Counted from the stretch's first letter, positions 8,246-16,523 are shown. The stretch: DNA of 64,000 nucleotides from Thermophilibacter provencensis (GCF_030372065.1 NZ_JAUDEA010000005.1:1-64000), one strand, 5' to 3'. Numbers and translations are program-made. Notes: generated by a model from the sequence alone, not told the origin.

Positions 8246-10671
8246 TCGTCACCCCCGCCAAAGAGCGTTCCGAACGCCTGGCCAAAGAGCGAGAGCGCGC
8301 GGGAGACGCGACCGCGCCTGGGCGCGGGGGCGGGTGCCGGGGCGGGCGACGGCTTGTGCGCCGGGGCCGGTGCGGGAGCTTCGACGGCGGGCTCTGCCGC
8401 GGAGGGAACCTCAACGTAGCCGCCATCGGCATCCGCCTTCGGCTCGGCAACCGTTGCGAGCGCCGGGGCGGCGTCCGCCTCGGGCTCAACGCGGGACTCC
8501 CTGCGCGCCGCCGCGCGGGCCTCAACGGCTGCCCGGGCCTTCTCGTAGGCCTCCCTCAGCAGCACCTCCTGGCAGATGACGCGTGGGGCGTCCGGCTCGG
8601 ACTCAATGCGCGCCCAGGTTCCCTCGGAGGTGAGCTGGCGCGCCTTCACGTTGTCCGAGAGCTGGAGCTCGATGAAGTGGCGGACGATTTCGCAGCACGC
8701 GGGGTCGCGCACGGGGTAGGCGATCTCCACGCGCCTCTCGGTGTTTCTCGTCATCATGTCCGCGCTCGAGAGGTAGATCGTGTCCATGCTCTCGCCAAAG
8801 GCGTAGATGCGCGCGTGCTCGAGGAAGCGGCCGGCAATCTGGCGGATGACGAGGCCGTCGGTCTTGCCCGGCACTCCCGCCTTGATGCAGCAGATGCCGC
8901 GTACGATCATGACCACGCGCACGCCGGCCTCACAGGCCTCGGAGATCTTGTCGATGACGTCGCGGTCCGTGAGCGAGTTCATCTTGAGGAAGACGCGGGC
9001 GGGCTCGCCGGAGCGGGCGCGGGAGATCTCGCGGTCAAGGCCGCGCATCACGAGGGGCTTGAGGCCCACCGGGGCCACACCGAGGTGCTTGTAGGAGCCG
9101 CGGAGGTTTCCGAGCGAGAGGTTGCGGAAGAAGGTGTTGCCGTCCGCGCCAATGCCCTCGTCGGCGGTGAGCAGCATGAAGTCGGAGTAGAGGGTCGCGG
9201 TCTTCTCGTTGAAGTTGCCGGTGCCGAGGCACGTGATGCGGGAGATGCCGTCACGGTCGTGGTAGGTGATCTGGCAGATCTTGGAGTGGCACTTGAAGCC
9301 CTCCGAGCCGTAGATCACGGTGCAGCCCGCGTCCTCGAGGCGCTCCGCCCAGGCGATGTTGTTGGCCTCGTCAAAGCGGGCGCGCAGCTCCATGAGGACG
9401 GTCACGTCCTTGCCGGCCTCCGCCGCGCTGATGAGGCTCTCGCAGAGGTGCGAGCTCTTGGCCACGCGATAGAGCGTGATCTTGATGGAGATGCAGGCAT
9501 CGTCCGCGGAGGCCTCGCGCACGAGGCGCAGCAGCGGCGTCATGGACTCGTACGGGTAGGTGAGAAGGACGTCGTGGTCCTCCACCTGGCCGCGCATGGG
9601 CAGCGAGAGGTCCACCATCGGGGAGACCTGCGGCTCAAAGCGGCGGTAGACGCACGACGCGTGCTCGTGGTCGGGGATGTGGGACTCGAGGCCGTAGACG
9701 TACCCAAGCCCAATGGGGCGGTTGAGGCGGAAGATGCGGCGCTGCTCGAGAGAGAGCTCGTCGGCGATGAGGTCCTCGAGCTTCTTTCCGAGCTTGCCGC
9801 GGATCTCCAGGCGCACGGGCTGGAGGCGCTGGCGGAGCTTGAGGACCTTCTTCATGTGCTGGCGGTAGTCCTCCTCCTCCTCCACGCCCTCGCCGTCCGG
9901 GTCAATGTCGGCGTTGCGCGTCACGCGCAGCACGGCGGAGCGCTTGGGAACGTACTCGCCAAAGCACTGGTCGAGGCAGGTTTCGAGCACGTCCTCGAGC
10001 AGGGTGTAGCGGTATGCCTTCGAGGCGGACGGCAGCGCCACCACGCGCTGCTCGGTCGAGGGGACCTCGATGATGCCGAGAAGCCCCGACTCGTCGGCGC
10101 CGTCAAGCGAGCACGCCACGAAGAGGCGCCCGTTGCGCAGGTTGGGGAAGGGGTGGCGCGGGTCGACGATGAGCGGGGAGATGATCGGCGCGAGGCGGCG
10201 GTCGAAGTGGCGCTGCACGGCGGAGCGGTCGGCGTCGGTGTAGTCGGCGGGAGAGACGCGCTCGAGCCCCTTCTTGGCGAGCGCGGCCTCAACCTGGGCA
10301 AGGCCCTTCTCGTGACGGTCCACAAGGGTGGGAAGCGCCTCAAAAATGGCGTCGAGCTGCTCGCCGGGAGTGAGGTTTGACTTGTTGTCCTTGGGCTGGT
10401 TCTTGAGGGAGGCGAGGTCGGACAGGCCGCCCACGCGGATCATGAACCACTCGTCTAGGTTGGACTCCACGATCTCGCAGAACTTGAGGCGCTCGAAGAC
10501 GGGCACCTGCTCGTCGTAGGCCTCGTCGAGGATGCGGTCGTCAAAGCGCAGCCAGCTGATCTCGCGGTTCTGGGTGTAGGAGAAGTCGCGCTCGTGCTTC
10601 TCGCCCTTGGGCTTGTCGTCCTTCTCGGCCTTGGGGTCCTTGTCCTTCTTCTCGGCTGTCTCTTTGCTCAT
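8242..10671 (-). CDS. ppk1: Polyphosphate kinase 1
   Basis: 809-residue enzyme that reversibly polymerises the ATP gamma-phosphate into inorganic polyphosphate. Motifs: N-terminal NREISWLRFDDRIL, SNLDEWFMIRVGGL, HSKICQITY with the autophosphorylated His, CLGTGNFNEKTATLYSDF, and YLSSADMMTRNTERRVE. After the catalytic core comes an unusual tail of about 110 residues rich in Ala, Pro and Glu with PAPAPA repeats, ending in a basic-hydrophobic segment. A very Lys/Asp-rich N-terminal stretch of about 27 residues follows the chosen ATG at 10671 (GAGAGG upstream at longer than usual spacing). It is coupled to the downstream RNA methyltransferase. Confidence 0.92.
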   Translation of the reverse strand: MSKETAEKKDKDPKAEKDDKPKGEKHERDFSYTQNREISWLRFDDRILDEAYDEQVPVFERLKFCEIVESNLDEWFMIRVGGLSDLASLKNQPKDNKSNLTPGEQLDAIFEALPTLVDRHEKGLAQVEAALAKKGLERVSPADYTDADRSAVQRHFDRRLAPIISPLIVDPRHPFPNLRNGRLFVACSLDGADESGLLGIIEVPSTEQRVVALPSASKAYRYTLLEDVLETCLDQCFGEYVPKRSAVLRVTRNADIDPDGEGVEEEEDYRQHMKKVLKLRQRLQPVRLEIRGKLGKKLEDLIADELSLEQRRIFRLNRPIGLGYVYGLESHIPDHEHASCVYRRFEPQVSPMVDLSLPMRGQVEDHDVLLTYPYESMTPLLRLVREASADDACISIKITLYRVAKSSHLCESLISAAEAGKDVTVLMELRARFDEANNIAWAERLEDAGCTVIYGSEGFKCHSKICQITYHDRDGISRITCLGTGNFNEKTATLYSDFMLLTADEGIGADGNTFFRNLSLGNLRGSYKHLGVAPVGLKPLVMRGLDREISRARSGEPARVFLKMNSLTDRDVIDKISEACEAGVRVVMIVRGICCIKAGVPGKTDGLVIRQIAGRFLEHARIYAFGESMDTIYLSSADMMTRNTERRVEIAYPVRDPACCEIVRHFIELQLSDNVKARQLTSEGTWARIESEPDAPRVICQEVLLREAYEKARAAVEARAAARRESRVEPEADAAPALATVAEPKADADGGYVEVPSAAEPAVEAPAPAPAHKPSPAPAPAPAPRRGRVSRALSLFGQAFGTLFGGGDE

Positions 10672-10811
10672 GGATGGTCCGTACCTCTCAACTGGTGGTG
10701 GGTGCCCACCACAGATATATGGCATCTCTTGATGATAGCAGCCGGGACGGGGGCCCGAGCCGTCTGCGTGCGTTATGGTTATGAAAGGAAATGGCACTCG
10801 AGGGGGTCTTG

Positions 10812-12089
10812 ATGTACGAAGGTCTCAACGTCCGCTCGGAGATCGGGCGGCTGCGCAAGGTCATGCTCTACCGGCCCGGAAACGAGCTGCTGAACCTTTC
10901 TCCGGACACGCTTGGCCCGCTGCTCTTTGACGACATCCCGTTTTTGGAGGAGGCGCAGCGCGAGCACGACGCCTTTGCGCAGATGCTGCGCGACGAGGGC
11001 GTAGAGGTGCTCTACCTGGACGAGCTCGTTGCCGAGGCGCTCGACGCCGCACCGTCGGCGCGCGGGGCGTTCTGCGAGCGCTGGCTTGACGAGTCCGGGC
11101 TCTGCGGGCGTGCGGCACGGCGCGCGGTTCGCGAGCTGCTCGACTCCATTGACGACACGAGGGCGCTTGTCGACAAGTGCATCGAGGGCGTGCGCGCGGA
11201 CGAGCTCGACCTCTCGTCGAGCCAGGCCGCCTCCCTTGCCGACCTCATGCTCACGGACGGCAACGCCGGCTCTCCGCTCGTGGTGGACCCCATCCCCAAC
11301 ATCTACTTCACGCGCGACACGTTCTCGGTCATCGGCGAGGGCGTCTCCATCAACAGTATGCTCTCCCGCACGCGCCGCCGCGAGGGGGTCTTTGGCGAGT
11401 TCATGCTGCGCTACCACCCCGAGTATGGCGGCGCGCCCCAGTGGTACACGAGCTCGCAGCCGCACAACATCGAGGGCGGCGACATCCTCGTGCTCGGTGC
11501 GGACGTCATTGGCGTGGGCATCTCCGAGCGCACCTCTCCCGCGGCCATCGACGAGCTGGCGCATCGCCTGCTGTGGGGCGGGCCGGTCTCTGGAATCGAG
11601 CGCGTCTATGCGTTCTCCATCCCGCACAAGCGCTCCTTCATGCACCTTGACACCGTCTTTACGCAGGTTGACGTTGACGCCTTCACCGTGCACCCGGGAA
11701 TCCTGGGGACGCTTCACGTCTTTGAGCTCTCCCGTGGGGGGAGACCGGGCTCGGTGCGCATCAGGCGACTCGACGACACGCTCGACGTCATTTTGGCCCG
11801 GGCGCTCGGGCTCGACGCCGTGCGACTCATCAAGTGCGGCGGGGACGACCCCATCGCGAGCGTGCGCGAGCAGTGGAACGACGGGTCCAACACGCTGGCG
11901 GTGGCGCCGGGGCGCGTGCTCGTGTACCAGCGCAACGCCGTGACCAACGACATCCTGGCACGCGAGGGCATCGAGCTCCTGGAGATTCCCTCCGCCGAGC
12001 TCTCGCGCGGGCGCGGCGGCCCCCACTGCATGTCGATGGCCTTCTGGCGCGACCCCCCTCCCCGCATGATGACAAAGGTGACAGGGTAG
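10812..12089 (+). CDS. arcA: Arginine deiminase
   Basis: Hydrolyses L-arginine to citrulline and ammonia, the first step of the arginine deiminase pathway, which gives ATP and acid resistance. Family motifs: the substrate-binding FTRDTFSVIGEG, HNIEGGDILVLG, HLDTVFTQVD with the catalytic His/Asp, and the nucleophile Cys406 in GGPHCMSM near the C-terminus. The protein is 425 residues from the ATG at 10812, chosen because GAGGGGG sits 6 bases before it; an in-frame ATG at 10791 has its purine tract too close. arcB follows after 102 bases with two inverted repeats in the join. arcC and an arginine/ornithine antiporter are not in the window. Confidence 0.95.
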   Translation: MYEGLNVRSEIGRLRKVMLYRPGNELLNLSPDTLGPLLFDDIPFLEEAQREHDAFAQMLRDEGVEVLYLDELVAEALDAAPSARGAFCERWLDESGLCGRAARRAVRELLDSIDDTRALVDKCIEGVRADELDLSSSQAASLADLMLTDGNAGSPLVVDPIPNIYFTRDTFSVIGEGVSINSMLSRTRRREGVFGEFMLRYHPEYGGAPQWYTSSQPHNIEGGDILVLGADVIGVGISERTSPAAIDELAHRLLWGGPVSGIERVYAFSIPHKRSFMHLDTVFTQVDVDAFTVHPGILGTLHVFELSRGGRPGSVRIRRLDDTLDVILARALGLDAVRLIKCGGDDPIASVREQWNDGSNTLAVAPGRVLVYQRNAVTNDILAREGIELLEIPSAELSRGRGGPHCMSMAFWRDPPPRMMTKVTG

Positions 12090-12100
12090 TTTGTCATCAT
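12066..12100. repeat. Inverted repeat across the arcA stop codon
   Basis: ATGATGACAAA (12066-12076) and its exact complement (12090-12100) flank a 13-base loop that includes the end of arcA. It could be a processing or partial termination hairpin between arcA and arcB. There is no T-tract. Confidence 0.6.
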
Positions 12101-12113
12101 CAGGGCCCGGCGC

Positions 12114-12157
12114 CATGTGACACTGGGCTCTGACGCCCGTGTCACATGCGATACAAT
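12114..12157 (+). promoter_or_regulatory. Candidate operator-promoter upstream of arcB
   Basis: CATGTGACAC (12114-12123) and its perfect complement GTGTCACATG (12139-12148) form a dyad whose loop also pairs GGGC with GCCC. A -10 box TACAAT lies at 12152-12157, with CTGACG at 12130-12135 as a possible -35 (16-base spacer). The dyad overlaps the -35 region, which suits a regulator site or an RNA hairpin controlling arcB separately from arcA. The regulator is unknown. Confidence 0.45.
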
Positions 12158-12191
12158 CTGCAGGACACACGCCCCCTCGAAGGGAGAAACC

Positions 12192-13190
12192 ATGGCAGTT
12201 AGCCTCTCTGGACGCCACTTCCTCAAGCTCCTCGACTTCACGCCCGAGGAGATTCGCTACCTTCTCGACCTCTCGGCGGAGCTCAAGGCCAAGAAGCACG
12301 CCGGCGAGCCGCACCGCTACCTCGAGGGCAAGAACGTCGCCCTCATCTTTGAGAAGACCTCCACGCGCACGCGCTGCGCCTTCGAGGTGGGCGCCGCCGA
12401 CCTCGGCATGCACGCCGTCTACCTGGACCCCTCCGCGAGCCAGATTGGCAAGAAGGAGTCCATCGAGGACACCGCCCGCGTGCTCGGCCGCATGTTCGAC
12501 GGCATCGAGTACCGCGGCTACGGGCAGGAGCGCGTCGAGACGCTCGCCGAGTACGCGGGCGTTCCCGTGTGGAACGGCCTCACCACGGAGTTTCACCCCA
12601 CGCAGATGATCGCCGACGTCCTCACGATGGAGGAGGAGTTTGGCCGCGACGGCATGCGCGGGCGCAAGGTGACCTTCATGGGCGACGCGGGCAACAACGT
12701 GGGCAACTCGCTCATGGTGGTCTGCGCCAAGCTCGGCATCGACTTCTGCGCGTGCGGTCCCGCCGAGCAGATGCCCTCCGACGAGCTCGTGAAGACGTGC
12801 CGCGCGGTTGCCGCCGAGACGGGCGCCACGATCACGCTCACGCCCGACGTTGACGAGGGCGCGCGCGGCGCGAGCGTCATCTACACCGACATCTGGGTCT
12901 CCATGGGCGAGTCCTCCGACCTCTGGGGCGAGCGCATCCGCCTGCTCTCCCCGTACCAGGTCAACGCCGAGCTCATGGCCAAGGCGGCACCCGACGCGAT
13001 CTTCATGCACTGCCTGCCGAGCTTCCACGACCGCGAGACCACGATCGGCGAGGAGGTCTACGAGAAGTTCGGCCTGCCCGAGCTCGAGGTGACCGACGAG
13101 GTCTTCGAGGGCCCGCAGAGCCGCGTCTTTGACGAGGCCGAGAACCGCCTGCACAGCATCAAGGCCGTGATGTACGCGACGCTGAAGTAG
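12192..13190 (+). CDS. arcB: Ornithine carbamoyltransferase
   Basis: 332-residue transferase. In the arginine deiminase pathway it runs catabolically, splitting citrulline with phosphate into ornithine and carbamoyl phosphate. Visible motifs are the carbamoyl-phosphate-binding STRTRCAFE (around residue 57), HPTQMIAD, the ornithine-binding DIWVSMGE, and the catalytic HCLPSFHD. The ATG at 12192 follows GAAGGGAGAAACC. Context after arcA supports the catabolic role rather than arginine biosynthesis. A GC-rich hairpin follows within 20 bases. Confidence 0.95.
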   Translation: MAVSLSGRHFLKLLDFTPEEIRYLLDLSAELKAKKHAGEPHRYLEGKNVALIFEKTSTRTRCAFEVGAADLGMHAVYLDPSASQIGKKESIEDTARVLGRMFDGIEYRGYGQERVETLAEYAGVPVWNGLTTEFHPTQMIADVLTMEEEFGRDGMRGRKVTFMGDAGNNVGNSLMVVCAKLGIDFCACGPAEQMPSDELVKTCRAVAAETGATITLTPDVDEGARGASVIYTDIWVSMGESSDLWGERIRLLSPYQVNAELMAKAAPDAIFMHCLPSFHDRETTIGEEVYEKFGLPELEVTDEVFEGPQSRVFDEAENRLHSIKAVMYATLK

Positions 13191-13207
13191 GCGTTTGCAA
13201 AAGTTAC

Positions 13208-13229
13208 GCGGGGCGGGCGTCCGCCCCGC
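13208..13229 (+). terminator. GC-rich hairpin after arcB
   Basis: A perfect 9-base stem, GCGGGGCGG against CCGCCCCGC with a 4-base loop, starts 18 bases after the arcB stop. There is no run of T, so it may be a stabilising or weak terminator hairpin. Confidence 0.4.
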
Positions 13230-13232
13230 ACG

Positions 13233-13277
13233 CAAATCCCCCATTTGAGCAATTGACGCGCTCAAATGGGGGATTTG
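13233..13277. repeat. 18-bp perfect inverted repeat
   Basis: Arms 13233-13250 and 13260-13277 (CAAATCCCCCATTTGAGC and its complement) surround the 9-base loop AATTGACGC. The right end continues as GATTTGTGCA, a word that also ends the dyad at 13414-13435. Confidence 0.75.
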
Positions 13278-13299
13278 TGCATACGAGCTTTTGTGCGAG

Positions 13300-13338
13300 G
13301 TCCTTCTCGCCGAAAAAAGCACTGTTGGCGAGAAGGAC
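13300..13338. repeat. 12-bp perfect inverted repeat
   Basis: GTCCTTCTCGCC (13300-13311) and GGCGAGAAGGAC (13327-13338) flank a 15-base loop that starts with GAAAAAAG. The same GTCCTTCTC/GAGAAGGAC core forms the inner part of the arms of the element at 3560-3631. The remaining intergenic DNA to 13497 has one more dyad and no gene. Confidence 0.65.
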
Positions 13339-13413
13339 AATCAAGGGTGAGCCCCAAAACCACGGTCCCAATGCCGCCTCCCGTGCTCACATCTTGGATT
13401 TGAGCGCCACGTT

Positions 13414-13435
13414 TGCACAAATCGAGATTTGTGCA
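13414..13435. repeat. 10-bp perfect inverted repeat
   Basis: TGCACAAATC and GATTTGTGCA are separated by only two bases. Fifteen bases upstream lies ATTTGAGCGCC, which echoes the ATTTGAGC half of the dyad at 13233-13277, so these look like degenerate copies of one intergenic element. Confidence 0.6.
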
Positions 13436-13497
13436 CCCGGACTACAGGACGCGGCGGAACCCAGAGCGTGGCAAAAGCCACAGGGCCTCAGGCTCGC

Positions 13498-14547
13498 CTA
13501 ATACACCATGCCCATGGCCTCGCGGACCTCGTCGAGGGTCGCGGCGGCAATCTCGCGGGCGCGGCGGTTGCCCTCGTGCAGGACGTCGGCCACGTAGCCC
13601 ATGTCCTTGGCGATCTTCTCGCGACGCTCGCGGATGGGGGCAAAGTAGCCGTTCACGGCCTCGGTCACCACGCGCTTGAGCTGGCCGGCGCCGCCCATGC
13701 CAATCTCCTCGGCAATCTCGCGCGGGCCGCGCCCGGTGCAAATGCCGGCGGTCGTGAGCAAGCCCGATATCTCGGGGCGGTTCTCGGGGTCAAACGTGAT
13801 CATGCGCTCGGAGTCGCTCTTGGACTTCTTGATGAGCTTGGCCGTCTCCTCGGCGGTCATGGAGATGGAGATGGCGTTACCGTAGGACTTGCTCATCTTG
13901 CGGCCGTCCAGGCCGGGGAGCAGCGGCGTGGAGGTGAGAAGACCCGTCACGTCAGGGAAGACCTGGCCGTAGCGCTCGTTGAAGCGGCGGGCAATCTTGG
14001 AGGTGATCTCGATGTGGGGCAGCTGGTCGCGGCCCACGGGCACGATGTTGCCCTTGCAGAAGAGGATGTCGCACGCCTGGTGCACCGGGTAGGTGAGCAG
14101 AAGCCCCGTGAGCGCGTGCCCGGAGGCCTCCTGCTCGGCCTTGACGGTGGGGTTGCGCTCCATCTCGGCCTCGGTCACCAGGCTGAGGAAGGGCAGCATG
14201 AGCTGGTTGAGCTCGGGCACCGCGGAGTGCGTGAAGATCATCGTCTTGGCCGGGTCGAGCCCGCACGCCAGGTAGTCGATGACCATGTTGTAGACGTTGT
14301 CGCGAATGTGCTCGGTGGTGTCGCGGTCGGTGATGACCTGGTAGTCCGCAATGATGACGTTGGTGCGCACGCCCATGTCCTGCAGGCGCACGCGGTCCAC
14401 GAGCGTGCCAAAGTAGTGGCCGAGGTGGAGGCGCCCCGTCGGGCGGTCGCCCGTGAGCATCGTGTACTTCTCGGGGTGGACGAGAAGGTCGGCGTGGACC
14501 TCGTCGCTCTTGCGCTTTGCCGCCTCGTAGCTTCCCTCGTTGGGCAT
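13498..14547 (-). CDS. trpS: Tryptophanyl-tRNA synthetase
   Basis: 349-residue class I synthetase that charges tRNA-Trp. The HIGH-type motif is TGRLHLGHYFG near residue 33, and the KMSKS loop is intact in GRKMSKSYGN near residue 218. The N-terminal MPNEGSYEAAKRKSDEVHAD is a short lead-in. The ATG at 14547 has GAGGAGGCACC upstream. The gene is divergent from the folate cyclo-ligase, with a 31-bp palindrome 32 bases upstream of its start. No T-box leader is present. Confidence 0.95.
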   Translation of the reverse strand: MPNEGSYEAAKRKSDEVHADLLVHPEKYTMLTGDRPTGRLHLGHYFGTLVDRVRLQDMGVRTNVIIADYQVITDRDTTEHIRDNVYNMVIDYLACGLDPAKTMIFTHSAVPELNQLMLPFLSLVTEAEMERNPTVKAEQEASGHALTGLLLTYPVHQACDILFCKGNIVPVGRDQLPHIEITSKIARRFNERYGQVFPDVTGLLTSTPLLPGLDGRKMSKSYGNAISISMTAEETAKLIKKSKSDSERMITFDPENRPEISGLLTTAGICTGRGPREIAEEIGMGGAGQLKRVVTEAVNGYFAPIRERREKIAKDMGYVADVLHEGNRRAREIAAATLDEVREAMGMVY

Positions 14548-14578
14548 GGTGCCTCCTCGCTTGTCGCCCGCGTTCACT

Positions 14579-14609
14579 TGTCCACTTTGTACCGGGTACA
14601 TTCTGGACA
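14579..14609. repeat. 31-bp palindrome upstream of trpS
   Basis: Arms of 15 bases with three mismatches around a central G: outer TGTCCA/TGGACA and inner TGTACC/GGTACA. A close relative (GTCCACTTTG start, GGTACA core) lies inside the first codons of tyrA at 23720-23750. It may be an operator or 5'-leader hairpin for trpS, or a dispersed repeat. Confidence 0.6.
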
Positions 14610-14730
14610 CTCTGGGCGTCTTGTTCTTCAACGGCTCACTATGGTACGGCAAAAGACGTTCGTGCGGACGGGGCGCGGGCAAAACCCTGTTATCATTGAC
14701 TCGTTACCGACTGTGAGAGGGGAGGGCCCG

Positions 14731-15330
14731 TTGGCAAGCTCATACGGAACGGATGCCGACAAGAGCTCTCTGAGGAGCAACTACCTCTCCGTTCGCAAGG
14801 CGATTCCCACACGCAGCCGAGCCTCCTCGGATGCTTCCATCCGCTCCTCCCTGAGGGCGTTTCCCATCTTTGACGCTGCCGAGCTCGTGCTCACCTACGT
14901 CTCCTTTGGTCCCGAGGTCGACACGCGCTCGATCATTGCCGAGCTCCTCGAGGAGGGGCGTCGCGTCGCCGTCCCGCGCGTGAACAAGGCGGCGCACGCA
15001 ATGGACTTCTGCGAGATCTTCTCGCTTGACGAGCTCGAGCCGGGCGTCATGGGCATCCTCGAGCCGGCCCCTAACGCTGAGCCGCTGACCACGCCGGAGC
15101 TCGTCGGCTCCGTATGCCTTGTTCCGGGTCTGGTCTTTGACGGGTCTGGCCACCGCGTGGGCTATGGCGGCGGCTACTACGACCGCTTCCTTGCCTTCTA
15201 CCCGGGCGACAAGATCGCGCTGGCGAGAACCACGATGCTCTCGTCAAACCCCCTGCCGGTAGGGGTGCACGACGTTCCCGTTGACTTCATCGCCACCGAG
15301 AGCGGCATCTGGAACTGCCGCGGCCGCTAG
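14731..15330 (+). CDS. 5-formyltetrahydrofolate cyclo-ligase
   Basis: 199-residue enzyme that uses ATP to convert 5-formyl-THF to 5,10-methenyl-THF, recycling folate. The key motif GHRVGYGGGYYDRFL is near residue 141, with SFGPEVDTRSII in the first half and the C-terminal PVGVHDVPVDFIATE. The start is most likely TTG at 14731, with GGGGAGGG just upstream; no in-frame ATG or GTG fits the family N-terminus. A -10-like TATCAT lies at 14691-14696. It faces the aroQ fusion gene, with 63 bases between the stops. Confidence 0.9.
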   Translation: MASSYGTDADKSSLRSNYLSVRKAIPTRSRASSDASIRSSLRAFPIFDAAELVLTYVSFGPEVDTRSIIAELLEEGRRVAVPRVNKAAHAMDFCEIFSLDELEPGVMGILEPAPNAEPLTTPELVGSVCLVPGLVFDGSGHRVGYGGGYYDRFLAFYPGDKIALARTTMLSSNPLPVGVHDVPVDFIATESGIWNCRGR

Positions 15331-15393
15331 CTGCCGCGCTTCTTGTGCTGCCAGAGCGCCACATTTTAAAACGGGCGAGAGGGACAAAAGACC

Positions 15394-16350
15394 CTAGAGC
15401 CCCAGGTGCTCCGCCATGTCGAAGATGGCCTTGCGGTAGCCCTCGACGCCCAGGCCCATGATGGTCTCGAAGCAGGCGGCGCGGATGTAGGACACCTGGC
15501 GGAACTCCTCGCGCTCCTCCACGTTTGAGATGTGGACCTCGATCATGGGAAGGCCCACCGCCTTGGCCGCGTCGAGAATGGCGATGGAGGTGTGGGTGTA
15601 GGCGCCGGGGTTGATGATGATGCCGGCGTAGGTGCCGTAGGCGTCCTGGATGGCGTCGATGAGGTCGCCCTCGTGGTTGGACTGGAAGCAGGTGCAGCCC
15701 GCAAAGCCGGCCTCCTGCGCGGCGTCGTGGCAGATGCGCAGCATTGCCTGGTAGGAGTCGTGACCGTAGATGTCCGGCTCGCGGATGCCGAGCATGTTGA
15801 TGTTGGGGCCGTTGATCACGAGCACGCGCGCGCTCGTCTCGACGGGTTCTTCCTCGTCTTCCTCGGAGTTCCCCTCCTCAACGGGGGAAATCCCCGCGGC
15901 GTCTTCCGTCTCCATGGTGTCGAGCATGCTCACGAGGTCCTCGACGGAGGCCTCCTTCTCGGTGGGGGTCAAATCGTCGAGGTCTTCTGCCTCGTTCTGG
16001 GCGCGCGCGGCGTCACGAAGGGGGTTTGCGGTGATGTGGACGTGGAGCGGGGAGGGACCGGCGCCCGAGACGCCGTCAAAGATCTCCTCGTCGGCCTCAA
16101 CGCCGGTGAGCTGCACGAGCGCCTCATGAACGGCCTCGACCTTGCCGGGACCAAAGACGACCTCGATGCCGTTCTCGCCGCGCTTGACAAACCCGAGGAC
16201 GCCACGCGCCGCGGAGAGCTGCTCGGTGTCAACGAGGGAGGGGTCTTCGGTGAGAATCCTCAGGCGCGTCATGCAGATGTCATTCGCAGTGACGTTCTCC
16301 CTGCCGCCCACTGCGGCGAGGACTTCCTCCGCTATCTGGCGTCTGTCCAC
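15394..16350 (-). CDS. aroQ: PTS EIIB-like domain fused to type II 3-dehydroquinate dehydratase
   Basis: 318 residues in three parts. Residues 1-80 look like a glucose-family PTS EIIB domain: NDICMTRLRI holds Cys26, the residue phosphorylated in EIIB, and the following GVLGFVKRGENGIEVVFGPG matches the EIIB core. Residues about 81-173 are an acidic, low-complexity linker. Residues 174-318 are a complete type II dehydroquinase: INGPNINMLGIREPDIYG with catalytic Tyr195, QSNHEGDLID, INPGAYTHTS and EVHISN with His273. It dehydrates 3-dehydroquinate to 3-dehydroshikimate. The start is GTG at 16350 with GGAAGGG. It lies 173 bases after aroE-aroK and may have its own promoter. A PTS-dependent control role is inference. 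Confidence 0.88.
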   Translation of the reverse strand: MDRRQIAEEVLAAVGGRENVTANDICMTRLRILTEDPSLVDTEQLSAARGVLGFVKRGENGIEVVFGPGKVEAVHEALVQLTGVEADEEIFDGVSGAGPSPLHVHITANPLRDAARAQNEAEDLDDLTPTEKEASVEDLVSMLDTMETEDAAGISPVEEGNSEEDEEEPVETSARVLVINGPNINMLGIREPDIYGHDSYQAMLRICHDAAQEAGFAGCTCFQSNHEGDLIDAIQDAYGTYAGIIINPGAYTHTSIAILDAAKAVGLPMIEVHISNVEEREEFRQVSYIRAACFETIMGLGVEGYRKAIFDMAEHLGL

Positions 16351-16523
16351 TTCGCGACCCTTCCCGTCGTCGAATCGCGAGCTGGAGCCCCGTCTCCACT
16401 CACCTCATGCCCGACAGTCCAATTATCATTTCGAAAGCACAGTATACGGGCACCGGGGGTATGTGGCCCCCACTCCGCCGAGCGGTGCCGCAGACGGTGG
16501 CTGCACCAACAAAACTGCACGAT

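Noticed and set aside
14641-14652. TTGCCGTACCAT shared by the trpS (minus) and obg (44164-44175) upstream regions
   Set aside because: A single 12-mer match is within chance expectation; kept only as a possible -10 context.
14548-14730. T-box riboswitch upstream of trpS
   Set aside because: No AGGGTGG-type T-box motif or specifier stem was visible; only the 31-bp palindrome. None before glyQ either, where only 30 bases separate it from lepB.
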